DNA from: Hydrogenophaga palleronii NBRC 102513
Lineage (GTDB): Bacteria > Pseudomonadota > Gammaproteobacteria > Burkholderiales > Burkholderiaceae_C
NCBI RefSeq assembly: GCF_001571225.1
Contig: NZ_BCTJ01000015.1
Coordinates: 47,730 to 111,729 of the forward strand
DNA: 64,000 nt
Direction: 5' to 3'
Below, piece by piece: positions 26,701 to 37,804 of the stretch. Made by a program: the position numbers and the translations under genes. Every line of letters starts with the position of its first letter. Position 1 is the first letter of the stretch. Below the pieces are notes generated by a model that had not been told where the DNA came from, made no database searches, and was given only the letters and a program-made list of their open reading frames with translations.

Positions 26701-27009
26701 TCAACCCTTGAGGGTGTTGAGTTCTTCGACGCTGATCGACGGTTTGTTGCGGAACAGCAGCACCAGAATGGCCAGACCGATCGCCGATTCGGCGGCAGCC
26801 ACGGTCAGGATGAAAAACACGAAGACCTGGCCGTTCATGTCGCCCAGGAAGTGCGAGAAGGCCACGAAGTTCATGTTGACGGCCAGCAGCATCAGCTCGA
26901 TGGCCATCAGCAGAACGATCAGGTTCTTGCGGTTGAGGAAGATGCCCACGACGGAGATCGCGAACAGGATCGCGCCGACGGCGAGGAAATGGCCCAGGGT
27001 GACGCTCAT
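26701..27009 (-). CDS. nuoK: NADH-quinone oxidoreductase subunit K
   Basis: The 102-residue, three-helix subunit starts [20 protein letters not shown]. The membrane glutamates needed for proton transfer are in [18 protein letters not shown] and in the following helix ([15 protein letters not shown]). The ATG overlaps the nuoJ stop by four bases. Confidence 0.96.
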   Translation of the reverse strand: MSVTLGHFLAVGAILFAISVVGIFLNRKNLIVLLMAIELMLLAVNMNFVAFSHFLGDMNGQVFVFFILTVAAAESAIGLAILVLLFRNKPSISVEELNTLKG

Positions 27010-27668
27010 GGCTTCTTGGCCTCCTCGACCGGTGCAGCTTCAACGACGGCAGGTGGCGCCTTGCGGGTGGGTGCCATGGGCACCACCACCAGGCGTTGGT
27101 GGGCGCGCACGTGCACCTGCAGGGCGGGGTTGATGGCCTTGCTGTCCTTGCGGTGGCGCAGGGTCAGGGCGATGGCGGCGATCATCGCCACCAGCAGGAT
27201 CACCGCGGCCACTTCAATCGGGTACAGGTATTCGGTGTAGAGCAGCACGCCCAGCTCACGCGTATTGGAGTAGTTGGCGGCATTGGTGCCGACACCGGCT
27301 ACGTCCGCCGCGGCTTCCAGCGAGGGGAAACCGGCCCACAGCACGGCGATCAGCTCGGCCGCCACCAGGCCACCCAGCAGGGCCGCCAGCGGAAAGTGTT
27401 TCCAGAAACCCAGGCGCACGGTGTCGAGATTGATGTCGAGCATCATGACCACGAACAGGAACAGCACCATCACCGCCCCCAGGTACACCAGCACCAGGGT
27501 GATGCCCAGGAACTCGGCCTTCAGCAGCAGCCAGAGCGCCGCGGCCTGCGAGAACGCAAGCATCAGGAACAGCACGGCATGCACCGGGTTGCGCGCGGTG
27601 ATCACGCGGTAGCCTGCAAAAAGCAGCACCGCAGCGAACAGGTAAAAAAAGCCGGTCTGGTAATCCAT
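27006..27668 (-). CDS. nuoJ: NADH-quinone oxidoreductase subunit J
   Basis: The 220-residue membrane subunit has five helices in the first 165 residues, including [19 protein letters not shown], whose pi-bulge glycine segment is conserved. The last 45 or so residues form a hydrophilic Lys/Pro/Ala-rich tail ending EEAKKP, typical of the beta-proteobacterial version. It is coupled to nuoK by overlapping stop and start codons. Confidence 0.95.
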   Translation of the reverse strand: MDYQTGFFYLFAAVLLFAGYRVITARNPVHAVLFLMLAFSQAAALWLLLKAEFLGITLVLVYLGAVMVLFLFVVMMLDINLDTVRLGFWKHFPLAALLGGLVAAELIAVLWAGFPSLEAAADVAGVGTNAANYSNTRELGVLLYTEYLYPIEVAAVILLVAMIAAIALTLRHRKDSKAINPALQVHVRAHQRLVVVPMAPTRKAPPAVVEAAPVEEAKKP

Positions 27669-27719
27669 GGCGTCGTGGTTCTTGTGTCGTCGGGTCCGGC
27701 CGAAACGGGTCGGCCGTGC

Positions 27720-28256
27720 TCAGCGGTAAGGGGCGTCGGACGCCCGGGCGGCGGCGATCTCGGTCTCGTAGCGGTCACCCACGGCCAGCAGCATTTCCTT
27801 GGTGAAGTACAGGTCACCGCGCTTCTCGCCGTGGTACTCGAAAACGTGCGTCTCGACGATGGAATCGACCGGGCAGCTCTCTTCGCAGAAGCCGCAGAAG
27901 ATGCACTTGGTCAGATCGATGTCGTAGCGCGTGGTGCGGCGCGAACCGTCGTCGCGCACGTCCGACTCGATGGTGATGGCCATCGCAGGGCAGACGGCTT
28001 CGCACAGCTTGCAGGCGATGCAGCGCTCTTCGCCGTTTTCATAACGGCGCAGCGCGTGCAGGCCACGGAAACGCGGCGACAGCGGCGTCTTTTCTTCCGG
28101 GAACTGCACCGTCACCTTGCGCTTGAAAGCGTAGCGGCCGGTCAGGGCCATGCCCTTGAACAGCTCCACCAGCAGGAAGCTGTTGAAGAAGTCGCGGAAG
28201 GAGAACGGGGCCACGCTGGCGGGCGTGGCGGCGGGGGAAACGGTGGTCGTGGACAT
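27720..28256 (-). CDS. nuoI: NADH-quinone oxidoreductase subunit I
   Basis: The 178-residue ferredoxin-like subunit bears two [4Fe-4S] clusters (N6a/N6b): Cys79, Cys82, Cys85 in [12 protein letters not shown] with Cys89, and Cys118, Cys121, Cys124, Cys128 in [12 protein letters not shown]. It passes electrons from NuoG to NuoB. The first 17 residues, rich in Thr, Ala and Pro, extend beyond the usual 163-residue length; the internal start near [10 protein letters not shown] lacks an ATG, so the extension looks real. Confidence 0.95.
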   Translation of the reverse strand: MSTTTVSPAATPASVAPFSFRDFFNSFLLVELFKGMALTGRYAFKRKVTVQFPEEKTPLSPRFRGLHALRRYENGEERCIACKLCEAVCPAMAITIESDVRDDGSRRTTRYDIDLTKCIFCGFCEESCPVDSIVETHVFEYHGEKRGDLYFTKEMLLAVGDRYETEIAAARASDAPYR

Positions 28257-28271
28257 GGTCTTGCGCCTGGC

Positions 28272-29348
28272 TTATTTCCAGATGTTCCATGGCGTCTGCA
28301 TGAACGCGCCCACCAGGAGCAGCCAGATCAGCGTGACGGGGATGAAGATCTTCCAGCCCAGACGCATGATCTGGTCGTAGCGGAAGCGCGGGAAAGTGGC
28401 GCGGATCCAGATGAACATGGACACCACGACGAAGGTCTTGAGACCCAGCCAGATCCAGCCCGGGATGAAGTCGAGCACGGCGAACGGCGACAGCCATCCA
28501 CCCAGGAACATCAACACGGCCAGCACCGAGACCAGCCACATGCTGGCGTATTCGGCCAGGAAGAAGATCGCGAAGCCCATGCCCGAGTACTCGACCATGT
28601 GGCCGGCCACGATTTCGGCTTCACCTTCAACCACGTCGAACGGGTGGCGGTTGGTTTCGGCCACGCCGGAGATCAGGTAGACGAAGAAGATCGGCAGCAG
28701 CGGCAGCCAGTTCCACGACAGGATGCCCACGCCATGCGCGGCGGCCATGCCGCGGCCCTGCGAGGCCACGATCTCACCCAGGTGCAGGCTGCCCGAGACC
28801 ATCACCACCACCAGGAAGCAGAAACCGATGGCGATTTCGTAGCTCACCATCTGTGCCGAGGCGCGCAGCGCGCCCAGGAAGGCGTACTTGGAGTTGGACG
28901 CCCAGCCCGCGATGATCACGCCATAGACCTCGATCGAGGTGATCGCCAGGATCACCAGCAGGCCGGCGTTCACGTTGGCAATGATGGCTTCGGGGCCGAA
29001 GGGGATTGCCACCCAAGCCGCCAGTGCCGGCATGATCGCCATGATGGGGCCGAGGCGGAACAGGCCGTTGCTCGCCGCGCTGGGGCGGATCATTTCCTTG
29101 GTCAGCAGCTTGAGCGCGTCGGCGATCGGCTGCAGCAGGCCGAAGGGGCCCACGCGGTTGGGTCCGTGGCGCACCTGGATCCAGCCGAGCAGCTTGCGCT
29201 CCCACAGCGTGAGGTAAGCCACTGCACCCATCAGCGGTGCGAGCACCAGCACGATCTTGAGCAGGTTCCAGATGACGGGCCAGGCACCGGTAACCCACCA
29301 GTCGGCGGCAATCAGGCCGAGGCCGCCGTTGTACATCGCATCGATCAC
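28272..29348 (-). CDS. nuoH: NADH-quinone oxidoreductase subunit H
   Basis: The 358-residue membrane subunit forms part of the quinone chamber. Characteristic stretches are [20 protein letters not shown] (start of the quinone site), [20 protein letters not shown] with its acidic residues, and the C-terminal [18 protein letters not shown]. The ATG overlaps the nuoG stop by four bases. Confidence 0.96.
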   Translation of the reverse strand: MIDAMYNGGLGLIAADWWVTGAWPVIWNLLKIVLVLAPLMGAVAYLTLWERKLLGWIQVRHGPNRVGPFGLLQPIADALKLLTKEMIRPSAASNGLFRLGPIMAIMPALAAWVAIPFGPEAIIANVNAGLLVILAITSIEVYGVIIAGWASNSKYAFLGALRASAQMVSYEIAIGFCFLVVVMVSGSLHLGEIVASQGRGMAAAHGVGILSWNWLPLLPIFFVYLISGVAETNRHPFDVVEGEAEIVAGHMVEYSGMGFAIFFLAEYASMWLVSVLAVLMFLGGWLSPFAVLDFIPGWIWLGLKTFVVVSMFIWIRATFPRFRYDQIMRLGWKIFIPVTLIWLLLVGAFMQTPWNIWK

Positions 29349-31492
29349 GCGGAGACTCCTTCCACGGCTGGCGCAGCTGCGGCTGCAGCGGCGCGCGCAT
29401 CGGCGGTCAGCTGCAACGCAGGCGAGCGTCGCACCAGACCATCGAGCTGGTAGATGCTGGCCACGCAGGGCTCGGTGTTGGCCAGCGTGGTGTCGATGGT
29501 GGCGCTGCCGGCATTGGACAGGCGCGCGGCATCCACCAGGCTGCCGTTGGCGACGCCCGGCAAGGCGGCGGCCAACACGGCTTGCGAAGAGTCTGCGTCA
29601 AAGCCCGGCAGTTCGAGCAGGTTGCCGAGCACGCGCAGCACTTTCCAGGCCGGACGCGTATCACCCAGCGGGCGCACGACGGCGTGGAAGCCTTGCAGGC
29701 GGCCTTCGGCGTTCACGAAGGAACCCGAGGTTTCGGTGAACGGGGCGATCGGCAGCAGCACGTCGCTCACGTCCAGGTTGGTCTTGAACGGGCTCAGCGT
29801 GACCACCATGCCGGCCGGTGCAACGTTCAGTGCACCAGCGGCGGAGTCGTGGCCGGGTTCGGTGTTGAGCAGCAGCGCGGCATGCAGGCCGCCAGACAGC
29901 ATCTGGCCGGCGTTCAGGCCGCCCTGCCCTGGCACGGCGTTGACGAGCTGGGCGCCGACGGTGTTGGCCGCTTCGCTCAGGTAACCGACGCTGGCGCCGG
30001 TCTGCTGGCCGATCCAGTTGGCCAGCGACAGCAGGCTGCTCGCCTGTGCGTGGTGCGCGGCGGCGTTGCCGAGCAGGATGGCTTTCTGTTCACCACCAAG
30101 CAGGGACTTGGCGATGGCGCGCTGGGCGTCGTTCACCTCGGCCTGGGCCGGTGCGGCAACGCCAGCTTCGGCGGCCACGGCCGCGGCAATGCCGGCCAGT
30201 GCCGACACCCATTGGCGGCTGTCGGCCAGCACGGTGTTCTTCACCGGCATGGCCCAGTCTTGCGCCACGGCGTTGAGCACGTTGACCTGGCCGCCCTTGC
30301 GTTGTGCCTGGCGGATGCGCTGCGCGAACAGCGGGTGGTCCTTGCGCAGGTTGGAACCCACCACCAGCACGCGCTGCAGGCTGGACAGGCTGGCGATCGG
30401 CTGGCCGAGCCAGCGCGCCGTGCCGGCGGCAGCGGTGTTGGAGAAGTCGGCGTGGCGCAGGCGGCTGTCGATGTTCTGGCTGCCCAGACCACGCACCAGG
30501 GCACCGGCCAGGGCCAGTTCTTCCAGCGTGCTGTGCGGGCTGGCCAGCAGGCCGATGGCGGCGGCGCCGCGTTCGGTCTTGATCTGGCGCAGGCCGTTGG
30601 CCACGTATTCCAGGGCGGTCTGCCAGTCAACCGTCTTCCACTCACCGCCCTGCTTGAGCATGGGTGAGGTCAGGCGTTCTTCGCTGTTGACGGCTTCGTA
30701 CGAAAAGCGGTCGCGGTCGGCGATCCAGCACTCGTTGACGGCTTCGTTCTCCAGCGGCACCACGCGCATGACCTTGTGGTTCTTCACCTGCACGATCAGG
30801 TTGGCTCCGGTGGAATCGTGCGGACTCACGCTCTTGCGACGCGACAGTTCCCAGGTGCGGGCGCTGTAGCGGAAGGGCTTGCTGGTGAGCGCGCCGACCG
30901 GGCAGATGTCGATCATGTTGCCCGACAGCTCGGAGTCCACCGTGTCACCGATGAAGGTTTCGATCTCGGCGTGTTCGCCGCGGTGCGACATGCCCAGCTC
31001 CATCACGCCGGCCACTTCCTGGCCGAAGCGCACGCAGCGGGTGCAGTGGATGCAGCGGCTCATCTCTTCCATCGAGATCAGCGGGCCCACGTCCTTGTGG
31101 AACACCACGCGTTTTTCTTCTTCGTAACGCGAACCGGAGCTGCCATAACCCACGGCCAGATCCTGCAGTTGGCATTCGCCGCCCTGGTCGCAGATCGGGC
31201 AGTCCAGCGGGTGGTTGATGAGCAGGAACTCCATCACCGACTGCTGAGCCTTGATCGCCTTGTCGCTCTTGGTGCGCACGATCATGCCCTGCGTGACGGG
31301 CGTGGCGCAGGCCGGCATGGGCTTGGGCGCCTTCTCCACGTCGACCAGGCACATGCGGCAGTTGGCCGCGATGGACAGCTTCTTGTGATAGCAGAAGTGC
31401 GGAATGTAGGTGCCGGCCTTCTCGGCCGCATGCATCACCATGCTGCCCGGGGGCACTTCCACCTTCTTGCCGTCGAGTTCGATTTCAACCAT
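29345..31492 (-). CDS. nuoG: NADH-quinone oxidoreductase subunit G
   Basis: The 715-residue iron-sulfur subunit opens with a [2Fe-2S] domain (Cys34, Cys45, Cys48, Cys62). A His-Cys3 [4Fe-4S] motif region ([19 protein letters not shown]) and [20 protein letters not shown] follow. The rest is a molybdopterin-oxidoreductase-like fold without cofactor, which is short in this group relative to the 900-residue enterobacterial form. It is 14 bases after nuoF. Confidence 0.95.
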   Translation of the reverse strand: MVEIELDGKKVEVPPGSMVMHAAEKAGTYIPHFCYHKKLSIAANCRMCLVDVEKAPKPMPACATPVTQGMIVRTKSDKAIKAQQSVMEFLLINHPLDCPICDQGGECQLQDLAVGYGSSGSRYEEEKRVVFHKDVGPLISMEEMSRCIHCTRCVRFGQEVAGVMELGMSHRGEHAEIETFIGDTVDSELSGNMIDICPVGALTSKPFRYSARTWELSRRKSVSPHDSTGANLIVQVKNHKVMRVVPLENEAVNECWIADRDRFSYEAVNSEERLTSPMLKQGGEWKTVDWQTALEYVANGLRQIKTERGAAAIGLLASPHSTLEELALAGALVRGLGSQNIDSRLRHADFSNTAAAGTARWLGQPIASLSSLQRVLVVGSNLRKDHPLFAQRIRQAQRKGGQVNVLNAVAQDWAMPVKNTVLADSRQWVSALAGIAAAVAAEAGVAAPAQAEVNDAQRAIAKSLLGGEQKAILLGNAAAHHAQASSLLSLANWIGQQTGASVGYLSEAANTVGAQLVNAVPGQGGLNAGQMLSGGLHAALLLNTEPGHDSAAGALNVAPAGMVVTLSPFKTNLDVSDVLLPIAPFTETSGSFVNAEGRLQGFHAVVRPLGDTRPAWKVLRVLGNLLELPGFDADSSQAVLAAALPGVANGSLVDAARLSNAGSATIDTTLANTEPCVASIYQLDGLVRRSPALQLTADARAAAAAAAPAVEGVSA

Positions 31493-31506
31493 GGGAGTTT
31501 CTTCTC

Positions 31507-32880
31507 TTAAGCAGCCTTGGCTGGCGACTGAGCGGCCGCGATCTTGGCCTCGAACTCATGCCGGAAATGTTTGATCATGGCGCGCACCGGCATGGCCGCT
31601 GCATCACCCAGGGCGCAGATGGTGCGGCCCATGATGTTCTCGGCCACGTTGTCGAGCAGCGCCATGTCGGCCGGTTTGCCCAGGCCGCGGTCGATGCGGT
31701 CAACCATGCGCCAGAGCCAGCCCGTGCCTTCGCGGCAGGGCGTGCACTGGCCGCAGGATTCGTGCATGTAGAAATAGGACAGGCGCTTGAGCGACTCGAC
31801 CATGTCGCGCGAGTCGTCCATCACGATGACGGCGCCCGAGCCCAGCATGGAGCCGGCCTTGGCGATGGAGTCGTAGTCCATCGTGCACTCCATCATGATG
31901 TGCGCGGGCAGCACCGGCGCCGATGAACCACCGGGGATCACGGCCTTGAGCTTGCGGCCCTTGCGCACGCCACCGGCGAGCTCAAGCAGCTTGCTGAACG
32001 GCGTGCCCAGCGGCACTTCGTAGTTGCCCGGCAGCTCCACGTCACCCGACACCGAATAGATCTTGGTGCCGCCGTTGTTCGGCTTGCCGCAGGCCAGGTA
32101 GGCCGCGCCGCCGTTGCGGATGATCCAGGGCACCGCGGCGAAGGTCTCGGTGTTGTTGATGGTGGTCGGTTTGCCGTACAGGCCGAAGCTGGCCGGGAAC
32201 GGCGGCTTGAAGCGCGGCTGGCCCTTCTTGCCTTCGAGCGATTCGAGCAGCGCGGTTTCTTCGCCGCAGATGTAGGCGCCGAAGCCGTGCGCCGCATGCA
32301 GTTGGAAGTTGAAGCCGCTGCCCATGATGCCGTCGCCCAGGAAGCCGGCGGCACGCGCCTCTTCCAGCGCCGCTTCGAAGCGTTCGTAGGCCTCGAAGAT
32401 TTCACCGTGGATGTAGTTGTAGCCCACGCTGATGCCCATCGCATACGCGGCGATGGCCATGCCTTCGATCACGATGTGCGGGTTGTAGAGCAGGATGTCG
32501 CGGTCCTTGCAGGTGCCCGGCTCGCCTTCGTCCGAGTTGCAGACCAGGTACTTCTGGCCCGGAAACTGGCGCGGCATGAAGCTCCACTTCAGGCCGGTCG
32601 GGAAACCGGCGCCACCACGGCCGCGCAGCACGGACTCTTTCAGGGTGGCGATGACCTGGTCCTGCGTCATGCCGACCACCGGCGGATCACCTGCCGGTGG
32701 TGAACCGTCCTGGCCCAGCACCTTGCGCAGGGCCTGGTAACCACCACGCGCCACGTAGTCTTGCAGCGACCAGTTGTTGCCGTTCAGGCCGGCGTAGATC
32801 TGTGGCTCGATGTGGCGGTCGTGGAAGCAGGTCTGCACGCCGGTGGCGCGGAACTGCAAGAGGATCTGCTCGGCGTTCAT
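31507..32880 (-). CDS. nuoF: NADH-quinone oxidoreductase subunit F
   Basis: The 457-residue NADH-binding flavoprotein has the glycine-rich NADH/FMN loop [19 protein letters not shown] near 90-110. The [4Fe-4S] N3 cluster ligands lie in [17 protein letters not shown], with the last Cys in [12 protein letters not shown]. The start [16 protein letters not shown] was chosen because its ATG overlaps the nuoE stop; the open frame upstream has no family similarity. Confidence 0.96.
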   Translation of the reverse strand: MNAEQILLQFRATGVQTCFHDRHIEPQIYAGLNGNNWSLQDYVARGGYQALRKVLGQDGSPPAGDPPVVGMTQDQVIATLKESVLRGRGGAGFPTGLKWSFMPRQFPGQKYLVCNSDEGEPGTCKDRDILLYNPHIVIEGMAIAAYAMGISVGYNYIHGEIFEAYERFEAALEEARAAGFLGDGIMGSGFNFQLHAAHGFGAYICGEETALLESLEGKKGQPRFKPPFPASFGLYGKPTTINNTETFAAVPWIIRNGGAAYLACGKPNNGGTKIYSVSGDVELPGNYEVPLGTPFSKLLELAGGVRKGRKLKAVIPGGSSAPVLPAHIMMECTMDYDSIAKAGSMLGSGAVIVMDDSRDMVESLKRLSYFYMHESCGQCTPCREGTGWLWRMVDRIDRGLGKPADMALLDNVAENIMGRTICALGDAAAMPVRAMIKHFRHEFEAKIAAAQSPAKAA

Positions 32881-33401
32881 GGCTGCTGTCCTTCGGAAGC
32901 GCGCAGGCCTTCGATGAGCTGGTCGAGCTTGTCGTTGCTCATGAAGCTGCACATGTGGCGGTCGTTGACCAGCATCACAGGCGAATCGGCACAAGCACCC
33001 AGGCATTCGCTCTGCTGCAGCGTGAACAGGCCATCGGCCGTGGTCTCGCCCATGGTGATGCCCAGTTTCTGCTCCAGGTGGTGCAAGGCCTTGTTGCCAT
33101 CGCGCAGCTGGCAAGGCAGGTTGGTGCAGACGTTGAGCTTGAACTTGCCCAGCGGCTGCTGGTTGTACATGTTGTAGAAGGTGGTGACCTCGTGCACCGC
33201 GATCGGCTCCATGCGCAGGTACGTGGCCAGCGCCGCCTCTGCGGCCGTGCTCACGTGGCCCTGCTCCTGCTGGATGATGGCCAGGCAGGCCATCACGGCA
33301 GACTGGCGCTGCTCGTCGGGGTACTTGGCGACCTCGCGGTCAAAACGCCCGATGGTGGCGTCGGAAAAGCTCACGGGCGTCGTGGCGGCGGTGGTGCTCA
33401 T
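32877..33401 (-). CDS. nuoE: NADH-quinone oxidoreductase subunit E
   Basis: The 174-residue thioredoxin-fold subunit carries the [2Fe-2S] N1a cluster, with ligand pairs in [10 protein letters not shown] and [30 protein letters not shown] is the conserved core before them. It overlaps nuoD and nuoF by four bases each, so the D-E-F genes are translationally coupled. Confidence 0.96.
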   Translation of the reverse strand: MSTTAATTPVSFSDATIGRFDREVAKYPDEQRQSAVMACLAIIQQEQGHVSTAAEAALATYLRMEPIAVHEVTTFYNMYNQQPLGKFKLNVCTNLPCQLRDGNKALHHLEQKLGITMGETTADGLFTLQQSECLGACADSPVMLVNDRHMCSFMSNDKLDQLIEGLRASEGQQP

Positions 33402-34651
33402 CGATCGATCTCTCCGAAAACGATGTCCATGGTGCCGATGATGGCCACGGCATCGGCCAGCATGTGGCCGCGCGCCATTTCGTCCATGGTGGCAAGGTGC
33501 GCAAAACCGGGCGCACGGATCTTCAGGCGGTAGGGCTTGTTGGCGCCGTCGCTCACCAGGTAGATGCCGAACTCACCCTTGGGGTGCTCGACCGCTGCGT
33601 AAGCCTCGCCTTCGGGCACGTGCATGCCTTCGGTGAACAGCTTGAAGTGGTGGATCAGCTCTTCCATGTTGGCCTTCATGGCTTCACGGGCAGGCGCTGC
33701 CACCTTGTGGTTGTCGGTGATCACCGGGCCCGGGTTGGCGCGCAACCACTTCGAGCACTGCTCGATGATGCGGTTGGACTGCGCCATTTCTTCCATGCGG
33801 ACGAGGTAACGGTCATAGCAGTCGCCGGTCTTGCCGACCGGGATGTCGAAGTCCATCTGGCCGTAGACGTCGTAGGGCTGCTTCTTGCGCAGATCCCAGG
33901 CGATGCCGGAGCCACGCAGCATGGGGCCGGTCATGCCCAGATTGAGCGCGCGCTCGGGCGTGACCACGCCGATGCCGACGGTGCGCTGTTTCCAGATGCG
34001 GTTGTCGGTCAGCAGCGTGTGGTACTCGGCCAGGTAGGTCGGGAAGCGCTTCGTGAAATCGTCGATGAAGTCGAGCAACGAACCCTGGCGGTTGGTGTTC
34101 ATGTCCGCCAGCGCGCGCGCATTGCGCAGCTTGTTGGCCTTGTATTGCGGCATGGTTTCCGGCAGGTCGCGGTAGACACCGCCCGGACGGAAGTAGGCCG
34201 CGTGCATGCGCGCGCCCGACACCGCCTCGTACATGTCGAACAGATCTTCGCGCTCACGGAAAGCGTAGATCAGGATGGTCGAGCTGCCGCAGTCGTTGCC
34301 GTGCGAACCCAGCCACATCAGGTGGTTGAGCAGGCGCGTGATCTCGCTGAACATCACACGGATGTACTGCGCGCGGATCGGCACCTCGATGCCGAGCAGC
34401 TTTTCAATTGCCAGGCAGTAGGCGTGCTCGTTGCACATCATCGACACGTAGTCCAGCCGGTCCATGTACGGCAGCGACTGGATGTAGGTCTTGTGCTCGG
34501 CCAGCTTTTCGGTGGCGCGATGCAGCAGGCCGATGTGCGGGTCGGCACGCTGCACGACTTCGCCGTCGAGCTCGAGCACGAGGCGCAGCACGCCGTGCGC
34601 AGCCGGGTGCTGCGGACCGAAGTTCAGGGTGTAATTCTTGATCTCTGCCAT
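33398..34651 (-). CDS. nuoD: NADH-quinone oxidoreductase subunit D
   Basis: The 417-residue 49-kDa-type subunit forms the quinone-binding site. It starts with [20 protein letters not shown], whose His residues face quinone. [12 protein letters not shown] and the C-terminal VFGEIDR are diagnostic. It is separate from nuoC, unlike the fused enterobacterial nuoCD. Confidence 0.97.
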   Translation of the reverse strand: MAEIKNYTLNFGPQHPAAHGVLRLVLELDGEVVQRADPHIGLLHRATEKLAEHKTYIQSLPYMDRLDYVSMMCNEHAYCLAIEKLLGIEVPIRAQYIRVMFSEITRLLNHLMWLGSHGNDCGSSTILIYAFREREDLFDMYEAVSGARMHAAYFRPGGVYRDLPETMPQYKANKLRNARALADMNTNRQGSLLDFIDDFTKRFPTYLAEYHTLLTDNRIWKQRTVGIGVVTPERALNLGMTGPMLRGSGIAWDLRKKQPYDVYGQMDFDIPVGKTGDCYDRYLVRMEEMAQSNRIIEQCSKWLRANPGPVITDNHKVAAPAREAMKANMEELIHHFKLFTEGMHVPEGEAYAAVEHPKGEFGIYLVSDGANKPYRLKIRAPGFAHLATMDEMARGHMLADAVAIIGTMDIVFGEIDR

Positions 34652-34677
34652 GACGATTCACACGACGGGCCTAGGCC

Positions 34678-35301
34678 TCAGTGCAGGCCCCCGTAGTTGT
34701 CTTCGCGGATGATGCGCGGCGTGATTTCACGCGGCTCGATGGTCACCGGCTCGTAGATCACGCGCTGGCGCTCGGCGTCGTAACGCATCTCGACATGGCC
34801 CGACAGCGGGAAGTCCTTGCGGAACGGGTGGCCGATGAAACCGTAGTCGGTCAGGATGCGACGCAGGTCGTCGTGCCCTTCGAACACGATGCCGTACAGG
34901 TCAAACGCTTCGCGCTCGAACCAGTTGGCACCAGCCCACAGCGGCGTGACCGAGGCCAGCACCGGGAAGTCGTCTTCGTCGCAGAACACGCGCACGCGCA
35001 AGCGGTGGTTGTGGCTGACCGACAGCAGGTGCACGACAGCGGCAAAACGCTGACCTTCCCAGCGGCCATCGCCGTAGGTCTGGTAGTCCATGCCGCAGAG
35101 GTCGATGAGCTGCTCGAAGCGCGATGCCGGCGCATCGCGCAGGGTCTGCATCACCGCGAAATAGTCGGCCGCCGCAACGGTCAGCGTGACCTCTTCGCGC
35201 ACCACCTCAATGGACCGCGCCTGGGCGCCCAGCAAGGTGGCAAGGGTGCTCTTGAGCGCCTCGGGCTCGACGGCGTGGGCGGTCGTGACGGTGTCGGTCA
35301 T
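34678..35301 (-). CDS. nuoC: NADH-quinone oxidoreductase subunit C
   Basis: The 207-residue 30-kDa-type subunit starts at [18 protein letters not shown]; a TTG two codons upstream is less likely. Signature: [20 protein letters not shown] followed by [19 protein letters not shown]. It lies 26 bases before nuoD. Confidence 0.95.
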   Translation of the reverse strand: MTDTVTTAHAVEPEALKSTLATLLGAQARSIEVVREEVTLTVAAADYFAVMQTLRDAPASRFEQLIDLCGMDYQTYGDGRWEGQRFAAVVHLLSVSHNHRLRVRVFCDEDDFPVLASVTPLWAGANWFEREAFDLYGIVFEGHDDLRRILTDYGFIGHPFRKDFPLSGHVEMRYDAERQRVIYEPVTIEPREITPRIIREDNYGGLH

Positions 35302-35353
35302 GAACAAGCTCTTTCAGGGCCAGTGGCGTGCGCGGGTGCCGGACACGGCGCGC

Positions 35354-35833
35354 TCAGGCACGGGCGATGGTGTGGGTACGACGGATCTTCTGCTGCAGCT
35401 GGATGATTCCGTACAGCAGGGCTTCGGCGGTGGGCGGGCAGCCCGGCACGTACACGTCCACCGGCACGATGCGGTCGCAGCCACGCACCACCGAATAGCT
35501 GTAGTGGTAATAGCCACCGCCATTGGCACACGAGCCCATGGACAACACCCAGCGCGGCTCGGCCATCTGGTCGTAGACCTTGCGCAGTGCCGGCGCCATC
35601 TTGTTGCACAGGGTGCCGGCCACGATCATCAGATCGGACTGGCGCGGGCTGGCACGGAACACCTCGGAGCCGAAGCGTCCGATGTCGTAACGCGCGGCGG
35701 CCGCATGCATCATTTCCACCGCGCAGCAGGCCAGACCGAAAGTCATGGGCCAGAGCGAGCCGGTCTTGGCCCAGTTCACCACCGAGTCGTAGCTGGTGGT
35801 GACAAAGCCTTCCTTGAATACGCCTTCAATCAT
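35354..35833 (-). CDS. nuoB: NADH-quinone oxidoreductase subunit B
   Basis: The 159-residue subunit binds the terminal [4Fe-4S] cluster N2. The ligands are the tandem Cys36-Cys37 ([11 protein letters not shown]), Cys102 (MGSCANGGG) and Cys132 ([11 protein letters not shown]). It hands electrons to quinone at the interface with NuoD. Confidence 0.97.
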   Translation of the reverse strand: MIEGVFKEGFVTTSYDSVVNWAKTGSLWPMTFGLACCAVEMMHAAAARYDIGRFGSEVFRASPRQSDLMIVAGTLCNKMAPALRKVYDQMAEPRWVLSMGSCANGGGYYHYSYSVVRGCDRIVPVDVYVPGCPPTAEALLYGIIQLQQKIRRTHTIARA

Positions 35834-35869
35834 GAGCCGCTCCAGTGCGTGCGCGGGTGTGTGCCATGG

Positions 35870-36229
35870 TCATTCCCAATCCAGTGCGCCCTTCTTCCAC
35901 TCGTAGGCAAAACCCACGGTGAGGATGGTGAGGAAGATCACGCCGGCAACGAAGCCGGTGGTACCGATGTCGCCAAAGGCCACAGCCCAGGGGATGAGAA
36001 AAGCGATTTCGAGATCGAACAGGATGAAGAGGATGGCCACCAGGTAGTAGCGCACATCGAACTTCATGCGGGCATCTTCAAACGCCTCGAAGCCGCACTC
36101 GTAAGGGGAGTTCTTTTCGGCGTCCGGCAGGTTGGGGCCGAGGATGTAGCCGAGCACCTGCGGGATGATCCCGACAGCGATACCCACCAAGATAAACAGG
36201 AGAACAGGAAGGTATTGTTCGAGACTCAT
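35870..36229 (-). CDS. nuoA: NADH-quinone oxidoreductase subunit A
   Basis: The 119-residue three-helix membrane subunit contains [20 protein letters not shown], the conserved cytoplasmic loop with its Cys, and [20 protein letters not shown]. It is the first gene of the 14-gene operon. It begins 46 bases after the 3' end of tRNA-Leu, so the operon may be expressed with, or processed from, the tRNA transcript. Confidence 0.97.
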   Translation of the reverse strand: MSLEQYLPVLLFILVGIAVGIIPQVLGYILGPNLPDAEKNSPYECGFEAFEDARMKFDVRYYLVAILFILFDLEIAFLIPWAVAFGDIGTTGFVAGVIFLTILTVGFAYEWKKGALDWE

Positions 36230-36275
36230 CTGGGGATTCCGCTGACACGGCGTGGGGCCGTGCTTTTCCTATGAT

Positions 36276-36360
36276 TGGTGCCGACGGCGAGACTCGAACT
36301 CGCACAGCTTTCGCCACTACCCCCTCAAGATAGCGTGTCTACCAATTTCACCACGTCGGC
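36276..36360 (-). tRNA. tRNA-Leu (anticodon GAG), CCA encoded
   Basis: Read on the minus strand, the 85-base sequence folds as a long-variable-arm tRNA. The acceptor stem GCCGACG pairs with CGTCGGC before ACCA, and AAATTGGTAGACACGC is the leucine D-arm. The anticodon loop TTGAGGG gives GAG, and GTTCGAGTC is the T-loop. CCA is encoded. It closely parallels the leuU tRNA found beside secG in enterobacteria. Confidence 0.96.
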
Positions 36361-36543
36361 TGGGTCTGCATTGATGGGCTCGCGAGGAATGGTGCGAGCC
36401 CTGCTGACAACTCATAGAGTTTACCCTGAAACACCCGCTGTTTCCGGGTGTGGCCCCGCTTTTTCACTCTGCGCGGGGCGGGTCTTCAGGCGCTGGAGGA
36501 TCCACCTCGGGTGCAACCCCCGGGGTGGTTCGCGCCAGGCATT
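36361..36543. other. secG to tRNA-Leu intergenic hairpins
   Basis: Two GC-rich hairpins are visible: 36502-36511 with 36519-36528 (one mismatch) just after secG, and a perfect 8-bp stem 36376-36383 with 36394-36401 just upstream of the tRNA. Neither is followed by a T-run on the minus strand, so processing or weak attenuation is as likely as termination. Confidence 0.4.
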
Positions 36544-36981
36544 TTATTTGGCCGGGATCTGGCCTGCACCAGCACCAGCACCACCGGCAGCGGGCACATC
36601 GCTGGCGGCCGGTGCCGCAGCAGGTGCGCTGGTCGCGGGAGCCGGGCTGGCGCCAGGAATCTGGTGTGCGGCTTCGGCCGGCTGGGTCGGCACCGGTGCG
36701 GTACCTTCGAGCACGCTGCCCGCGCTCGGGGCCACGGTGCGCAGGTTGCCGAAATAGGCCAAGCCCAGGGTGCAACTCAGGAACACCGCCGCCAGCACGG
36801 CGGTGGTGCGCGACAGGAAGTTCGCACCGCCCGAAGCACCGAACAGGCTGGCCGAGCCCGCGCCACCACCAAAGGCTGCGCCGGCATCGGCGCCCTTGCC
36901 GTGCTGCATGAGGATCAGGCCGATCATGCCCAGCGCAGACAGGATCTGAACCGCCAGCAGGATGGTCAACAAAGCATTCAT
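36544..36981 (-). CDS. secG: preprotein translocase subunit SecG
   Basis: The 145-residue inner-membrane protein starts at MNALLTILLAVQILSALGMI; the longer frame upstream is not conserved. Two membrane helices are separated by the signature loop QHGKGADAGAAFGGGAGSAS. The last 60 residues form an Ala/Pro/Gly-rich tail, common in beta-proteobacteria. SecG stimulates SecYEG protein export. It lies between tpiA and tRNA-Leu, the usual order. Confidence 0.95.
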   Translation of the reverse strand: MNALLTILLAVQILSALGMIGLILMQHGKGADAGAAFGGGAGSASLFGASGGANFLSRTTAVLAAVFLSCTLGLAYFGNLRTVAPSAGSVLEGTAPVPTQPAEAAHQIPGASPAPATSAPAAAPAASDVPAAGGAGAGAGQIPAK

Positions 36982-37036
36982 CTTTTTCTCCGGAGTATCT
37001 GTGGTCACCGCGCCCGGCACGGGCACGAAAGTTTGT

Positions 37037-37783
37037 TCAAGCGGCCGAAGCCACGATCTGAAGGAAGTCGGCCGCCTTGAGCGAAGCGCCACCGATCAGG
37101 CCGCCGTCGATGTCGGGCTGGGCCAGCAGGCTGGCGGCATTGGCCGCGTTCATGCTGCCGCCGTAGAGGATGTGCACCCGCTCGGGATGTTCGGTGGCCG
37201 CGGCCAGTTGCGCGCGCAACACCGCATGCACCTGCTGCGCCTGTTCGGGCGAAGCGGTCTTGCCGGTGCCGATCGCCCAGACGGGTTCGTAGGCCACCAC
37301 GATTTCGCTGGTGCAGTGCGCCACGGCGTGGATCACGGCCGCCAGCTGGCGTTTGACCACCCGCTCGGTCTCACCGGCATCGCGTTCGGCCAAGGTTTCG
37401 CCCACGCAGACGATGGGCGTCACGCCGCCGGCCAGCGCGCGCTGGGCCTTGGCGGCCACCAGGGCATCGGTCTCGCCGTGGTATTGGCGGCGCTCGGAAT
37501 GGCCGACGATGGCGTAGCGGCAACCCAGCTCCTTGAGCATGGCCACCGACACTTCGCCGGTGTAGGCGCCCTGCTCGTGGCTCGACACGTCTTGCGCGCC
37601 CCATGCGATGGCGCTGCCCTGCAGCAGCGATTGCAGCTGAGCCAGGTACGGCGCGGGCGCGCACAGCGCCATGTCGGCGGCCGGCGTCTTGCCACCCAGG
37701 CCGTCGAGCATGGCCTGGAGCAGCGCTGCGTTGGCCGCCAGCGAGCCGTTCATCTTCCAGTTGCCTGCGATCAGTTTTCTCAT
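37037..37783 (-). CDS. tpiA: triosephosphate isomerase
   Basis: The 248-residue TIM-barrel enzyme interconverts dihydroxyacetone phosphate and glyceraldehyde 3-phosphate. Catalytic parts are visible: [11 protein letters not shown] with the Asn/Lys pair, [11 protein letters not shown] with the electrophilic His, [17 protein letters not shown] with the catalytic Glu and the flexible loop 6, and [11 protein letters not shown] for phosphate binding. Position upstream of secG is conserved. Confidence 0.97.
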   Translation of the reverse strand: MRKLIAGNWKMNGSLAANAALLQAMLDGLGGKTPAADMALCAPAPYLAQLQSLLQGSAIAWGAQDVSSHEQGAYTGEVSVAMLKELGCRYAIVGHSERRQYHGETDALVAAKAQRALAGGVTPIVCVGETLAERDAGETERVVKRQLAAVIHAVAHCTSEIVVAYEPVWAIGTGKTASPEQAQQVHAVLRAQLAAATEHPERVHILYGGSMNAANAASLLAQPDIDGGLIGGASLKAADFLQIVASAA

Positions 37784-37804
37784 GTTCGATTCTCTGAAGG
37801 GCGC

